Shown here: positions 61,114-64,000 of the stretch, piece after piece
How the letters are laid out: every line of letters starts with the position of its first letter
How positions within the stretch are numbered: position 1 is the stretch's first letter
Assembly (NCBI RefSeq): GCF_019334305.1
Contig: NZ_JAHWGH010000001.1
Location: forward strand, 1 to 64,000
Origin: Rossellomorea orangium
Lineage (GTDB): Bacteria; Bacillota; Bacilli; Bacillales; Bacillaceae_B
Length of the DNA stretch: 64,000 bases
Direction of reading: 5' to 3'
Program-made: the position numbers and the translations under genes
The notes under the pieces: generated by a model
Told to the model about the DNA's origin: nothing
Seen by the model: the letters and a program-made list of their open reading frames with translations, nothing else
Database searches by the model: none

Positions 61114-63546
61114 TTACTTTGAATTTTCAAGTGTAGGGAGTTCATTTGATATTTTTAAAATTTGTTCAAAAGCATTGATGGAAAGTTGAGATTCCTCTAT
61201 CGTTGTAAAAAGACCATTAAGTATCTCTTGCTTTGCTACTTCAGTTGTTGAATCAACCGGCAATTTTTTATAAGTGAAGATCTCAGCAATACGTTGAAGT
61301 AGCTTCTCTTTCAACAGCGGTTCTTCAAGTATTGGCTCGTATGCAAAAGCAAGTTTTTTATAGCAATCAACAATGGCATCGTTCACCTTAGAAACGTAAT
61401 AAGGCATCATAGTTTGAATATAGTGATCAAATAAGTCTAAAGCCTTTCTAAAGTAAAAATCTGTCCTGTTTTGTTCATTTTCTTCTTTTATCTCTTCTTG
61501 AAGCTTCATCATATTAGCAGAATTATTAGTGTTCAGTGCCATAAAGGTTGGTGCCAAAAGTAGGGGTGCCGCAGCTCCTCCCGTTAAAACTGTGATACCA
61601 ACACCCATCAAAGCTTGCAAACCAGCTGATTTATACCCACTCTTTCTTCTTTCATTTACCATCTCTTTTGTAGACCTCTTTGAAATTAACACTCCACATT
61701 GCATAAGATTATTTTCAATTTCTAAGAGAGATCCTTTCATCTGGTTGGTTATTCCGATTAAGTGCTTTTGAAGATCTTTAAAATATTTTTCTCCTAGATG
61801 CTTACCGTATGCCATGAACAACTCCTGTTCAACTTTATTCAGCACACCTGGCATATATACGGATATAGAATCCATCCGCTTTCTCTGAGCCTGGATGCCA
61901 TAATATAAATAGCTGACTAAACGAGACGTTCGGTCCTTCTCGCTCATATTCACCTCATAAAATTCTTCAATCCCGTCGTCCAGTACCATTAGCTGACCAA
62001 AGTACTCATATAATAATAAGTCACTTACTTCGCGAACCATTGTTCCGTAAAGAGACTTAGGATTCGTATCTACTAATACAGGAACTTTGATAAAAGTAAA
62101 CGCCTTATAAACAATCTCTTTAAATGAATTAACCGGAAGATACAGTCCCCATGAGTTCTCCACTTCATTAGAAGATAATAGACCAAAAGAGTTGCCTATC
62201 CTTTCAAGTTTCAGCTTAAGATTCATCATGTCCCTATTTCTTAAAGTATGGATAGGTTCCTCCCTATTATCTCTGTATAAAACTAAACCCTCATCATTTT
62301 GCTCATAGTAAAAAGGTTCCTTAAAGATATCAAAAAGAATTTTCTCATTCTCAAATTCTTTAACATTTATAAAGGAAATGACATGTAGTTTTGATGAATC
62401 CAATTCCAAACAGGCAAGGTTTTCATGATTCGTGACCAATAATAGATTACCGTCATTTATGAACGTAACGGTATCGACCATAATTGTTGTAATGGATAAT
62501 TTTGTGATGTGATTGATAAGATGAATGGAATTTTCTGAAATAGCCGTATCCACTTGTTCTTTCATTTCAATCCCTTCCAACAATCCCTTTATGTACCCAG
62601 TATTTTCAAAGTAATAAAATTCATTATCTTCGTGTACCTTTAGCGTAAACTGCTCCTTTACATTCTGCTTGGGCTGAATATAAAAATAATTTTCTCCTAT
62701 TTTCAAAACAGTTTCCTTAGAGTCCTTATTAAAGTATTCTTCAACATCCTTTTTTTCTTTTGTTAAAAGGACCTTCAAATGATTGCGAAGGACAATCCTG
62801 AATGAGGTATCGTCATCTAAAATATATACATCATAAGCAATATTTCTTGAGTCATTCAATTGACATTTTATAAAAGCTGCTGTGATACGTTCCTCATCAT
62901 AAGCAATATTATAAATAGTCTCTCGATCGTTCATAATCGACAAGAATTCGAGCCTTTGCCGTTCATCCGGGACAAATAAATAGATACTATCTTGATAAAC
63001 ACCCATAAATTCAAGGTTGATATTAACCCGAATAATATGATTCTCTTCTTCAGAAATGTGCGCGATCTCCGCAATATCCAAAGTCATAAACTCCAAAGGC
63101 CTGTCGCTATTAATAATTTTAAAACATATTTCATGGTCCTTTATAAGAAACTCGGCAGAATATATGTTGCTTTCGTTTAAATCAGCAAAAAGAAAACAAT
63201 GCTGATTTTGATTGGGATCTAATTCAAAATGACTTGTACCAAATTGTTCAACTACTTCAAAATAGGTTTGTAAGTCCAAAGAAAAATCAAATTTGAAGTT
63301 CATTGTTTTCCCAACTAGATGTACCTTCTCATCTTCCAATTTCACACATATTTTTTTTGTTCTAGGAAAATAGTAAACTTTTTCCTCACTAAAGAATCCA
63401 CCTGTGTCATGCGCAATAATTCTACCCTGATTGGTCATGACAAGCGAATATACCCCAAAAGAAGATCCATTTTCAATCATAACCTCTGGAGCTTTCCCTT
63501 CAAATATCACGTATTCTCCATAATACAAATATTCTTCTATTCCCAT
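61114..63546 (-). CDS. Large unknown protein with PH-like start and hydrophobic hairpin
   Basis: A protein of 810 residues with no signal peptide. The N-terminal 100 residues have a beta-rich bacterial PH-like pattern (YGEYVIFEGKAPEVMI...LVMTNQGRIIAHDTGG), and further similar strand-rich blocks continue to about 480. From about 520 it becomes helical. A glycine/alanine-rich hydrophobic stretch (LMGVGITVLTGGAAAPLLLAP, about 645-670) could enter a membrane, and it is flanked by coiled segments rich in Glu and Lys. No family is recognised. It is first in the operon with the repeat protein. The ATG follows AAGGGTGAT. Confidence 0.75.
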   Translation of the reverse strand: MGIEEYLYYGEYVIFEGKAPEVMIENGSSFGVYSLVMTNQGRIIAHDTGGFFSEEKVYYFPRTKKICVKLEDEKVHLVGKTMNFKFDFSLDLQTYFEVVEQFGTSHFELDPNQNQHCFLFADLNESNIYSAEFLIKDHEICFKIINSDRPLEFMTLDIAEIAHISEEENHIIRVNINLEFMGVYQDSIYLFVPDERQRLEFLSIMNDRETIYNIAYDEERITAAFIKCQLNDSRNIAYDVYILDDDTSFRIVLRNHLKVLLTKEKKDVEEYFNKDSKETVLKIGENYFYIQPKQNVKEQFTLKVHEDNEFYYFENTGYIKGLLEGIEMKEQVDTAISENSIHLINHITKLSITTIMVDTVTFINDGNLLLVTNHENLACLELDSSKLHVISFINVKEFENEKILFDIFKEPFYYEQNDEGLVLYRDNREEPIHTLRNRDMMNLKLKLERIGNSFGLLSSNEVENSWGLYLPVNSFKEIVYKAFTFIKVPVLVDTNPKSLYGTMVREVSDLLLYEYFGQLMVLDDGIEEFYEVNMSEKDRTSRLVSYLYYGIQAQRKRMDSISVYMPGVLNKVEQELFMAYGKHLGEKYFKDLQKHLIGITNQMKGSLLEIENNLMQCGVLISKRSTKEMVNERRKSGYKSAGLQALMGVGITVLTGGAAAPLLLAPTFMALNTNNSANMMKLQEEIKEENEQNRTDFYFRKALDLFDHYIQTMMPYYVSKVNDAIVDCYKKLAFAYEPILEEPLLKEKLLQRIAEIFTYKKLPVDSTTEVAKQEILNGLFTTIEESQLSINAFEQILKISNELPTLENSK

Positions 63547-63599
63547 CTGGCTATCACCCTTATGTGAAATTATTCATCGACAATATAATACCATATTAT

Positions 63600-64000
63600 T
63601 CCACACTACGGTTCTTTTGATGTAGAAAAAATTCAATGTATACCAGGGATATTTTCAACCAAATCCCTTAATCTCATTTTATAAGTACATGGATAGAATA
63701 ATTTTGATCAACGAGAACTGCGTAGCAAGCTATGTTATCAATCAGTTGCCGGTAACACATTTTTCCATCAATAATCTAAATTCTATTGTTCCAATCAATA
63801 TAAGACAACTATCTCATGTTACACATTAAGTAACTCTATTTCTCTCAATTACCGTCTCAACTGTCCACAACAAATGGCTCTTAAGAGAGGTACTACTCAT
63901 GCGGACTTTTCTTTGGTGTAGGTTGGCCATTTTAAATATTTAAGTTTGCCGAAATCATTTTTCTCTAGTTAGAGAGTACATTGAAAAAAGATAAATGCAA
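63600..64000. other. Non-coding end of window
   Basis: No open frame of credible size and no repeat recognised above. It may include the promoter of the 810-residue gene (an AT-rich TATTATATTG near 63580-63590 on the minus strand) and the distal edge of the accessory region. Confidence 0.5.

Noticed and set aside
57900-63600. Prophage or integrative element
   Set aside because: No integrase, terminase, capsid, portal, relaxase or att-like repeat was seen.

Overview
The window looks like chromosomal DNA of a low-to-moderate GC Bacillaceae member (Bacillus sensu lato). The evidence is strong AGGAGG-type ribosome binding sites, many TTG/GTG starts, sigma-A type promoters, S-layer-homology (SLH) proteins, PlcR-like XRE-TPR regulators, and a Firmicute-type ethanolamine operon controlled by EutVW. 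No rRNA, CRISPR array, integrase or transposase gene was found.

Layout. 1-0.4 kb: four tRNA genes on the minus strand (Lys partial, Thr, Val, Glu) with a clear promoter. 0.6-31 kb: a cell-surface and secretion region with five SLH proteins, a giant secreted alpha-amylase/pullulanase, a DUF2157-like membrane protein, two orphan peptide-type ABC permeases behind an XRE-TPR regulator, an SLH lytic transglycosylase, a family 2 glycosyltransferase and a TagO/WecA-like transferase. 31-38 kb: small surface and membrane proteins, broken genes, a secreted amidase-like protein and a KduD-like dehydrogenase. 38.5-54.7 kb: a complete ethanolamine-utilization bacterial microcompartment locus on the minus strand. 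55-57.9 kb: a decayed zone with an XRE-TPR paralogue, a truncated copy of the DUF2157 gene, a DUF2442 gene with a shortened DUF4160 partner, and the C-terminal half of a YifB/ComM gene. 57.9-63.6 kb: an AT-rich set of minus-strand accessory genes, mostly of unknown function.

The eut locus reads eutB2-eutC2, then eutW-eutV, then eutH-eutS-eutP, then eutA-eutB-eutC-eutL-eutE-eutM-pduL-(eut hypothetical)-eutN-(BMC protein with basic tail)-mdh. EutH imports ethanolamine. EutBC splits it to acetaldehyde and ammonia inside a shell of EutS/L/M/N and the extra BMC protein. EutE and PduL convert acetaldehyde to acetyl-phosphate, and EutA reactivates the lyase. EutW and EutV (an ANTAR RNA-binding antiterminator) should control three leader terminators seen before eutB2, eutH and eutA. 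Two unusual points are a second full eutBC pair and a malate dehydrogenase as the last gene of the operon.

A second theme is a dispersed family of short palindromic repeats (GGGACAGGT-CCTGTCCC type, and GGGGACGGTTCT type). They often sit as inverted pairs directly against the stop codons of minus-strand genes, and in two cases they encode the C-terminus of the protein. The strongest candidate for an undescribed system is the two-gene unit at 60.8-63.5 kb: an 810-residue protein with a PH-like N-terminus and a glycine/alanine-rich hydrophobic hairpin, followed 12 bases later by a cytosolic 106-residue protein made almost entirely of six 15-residue calcium-binding-type repeats.
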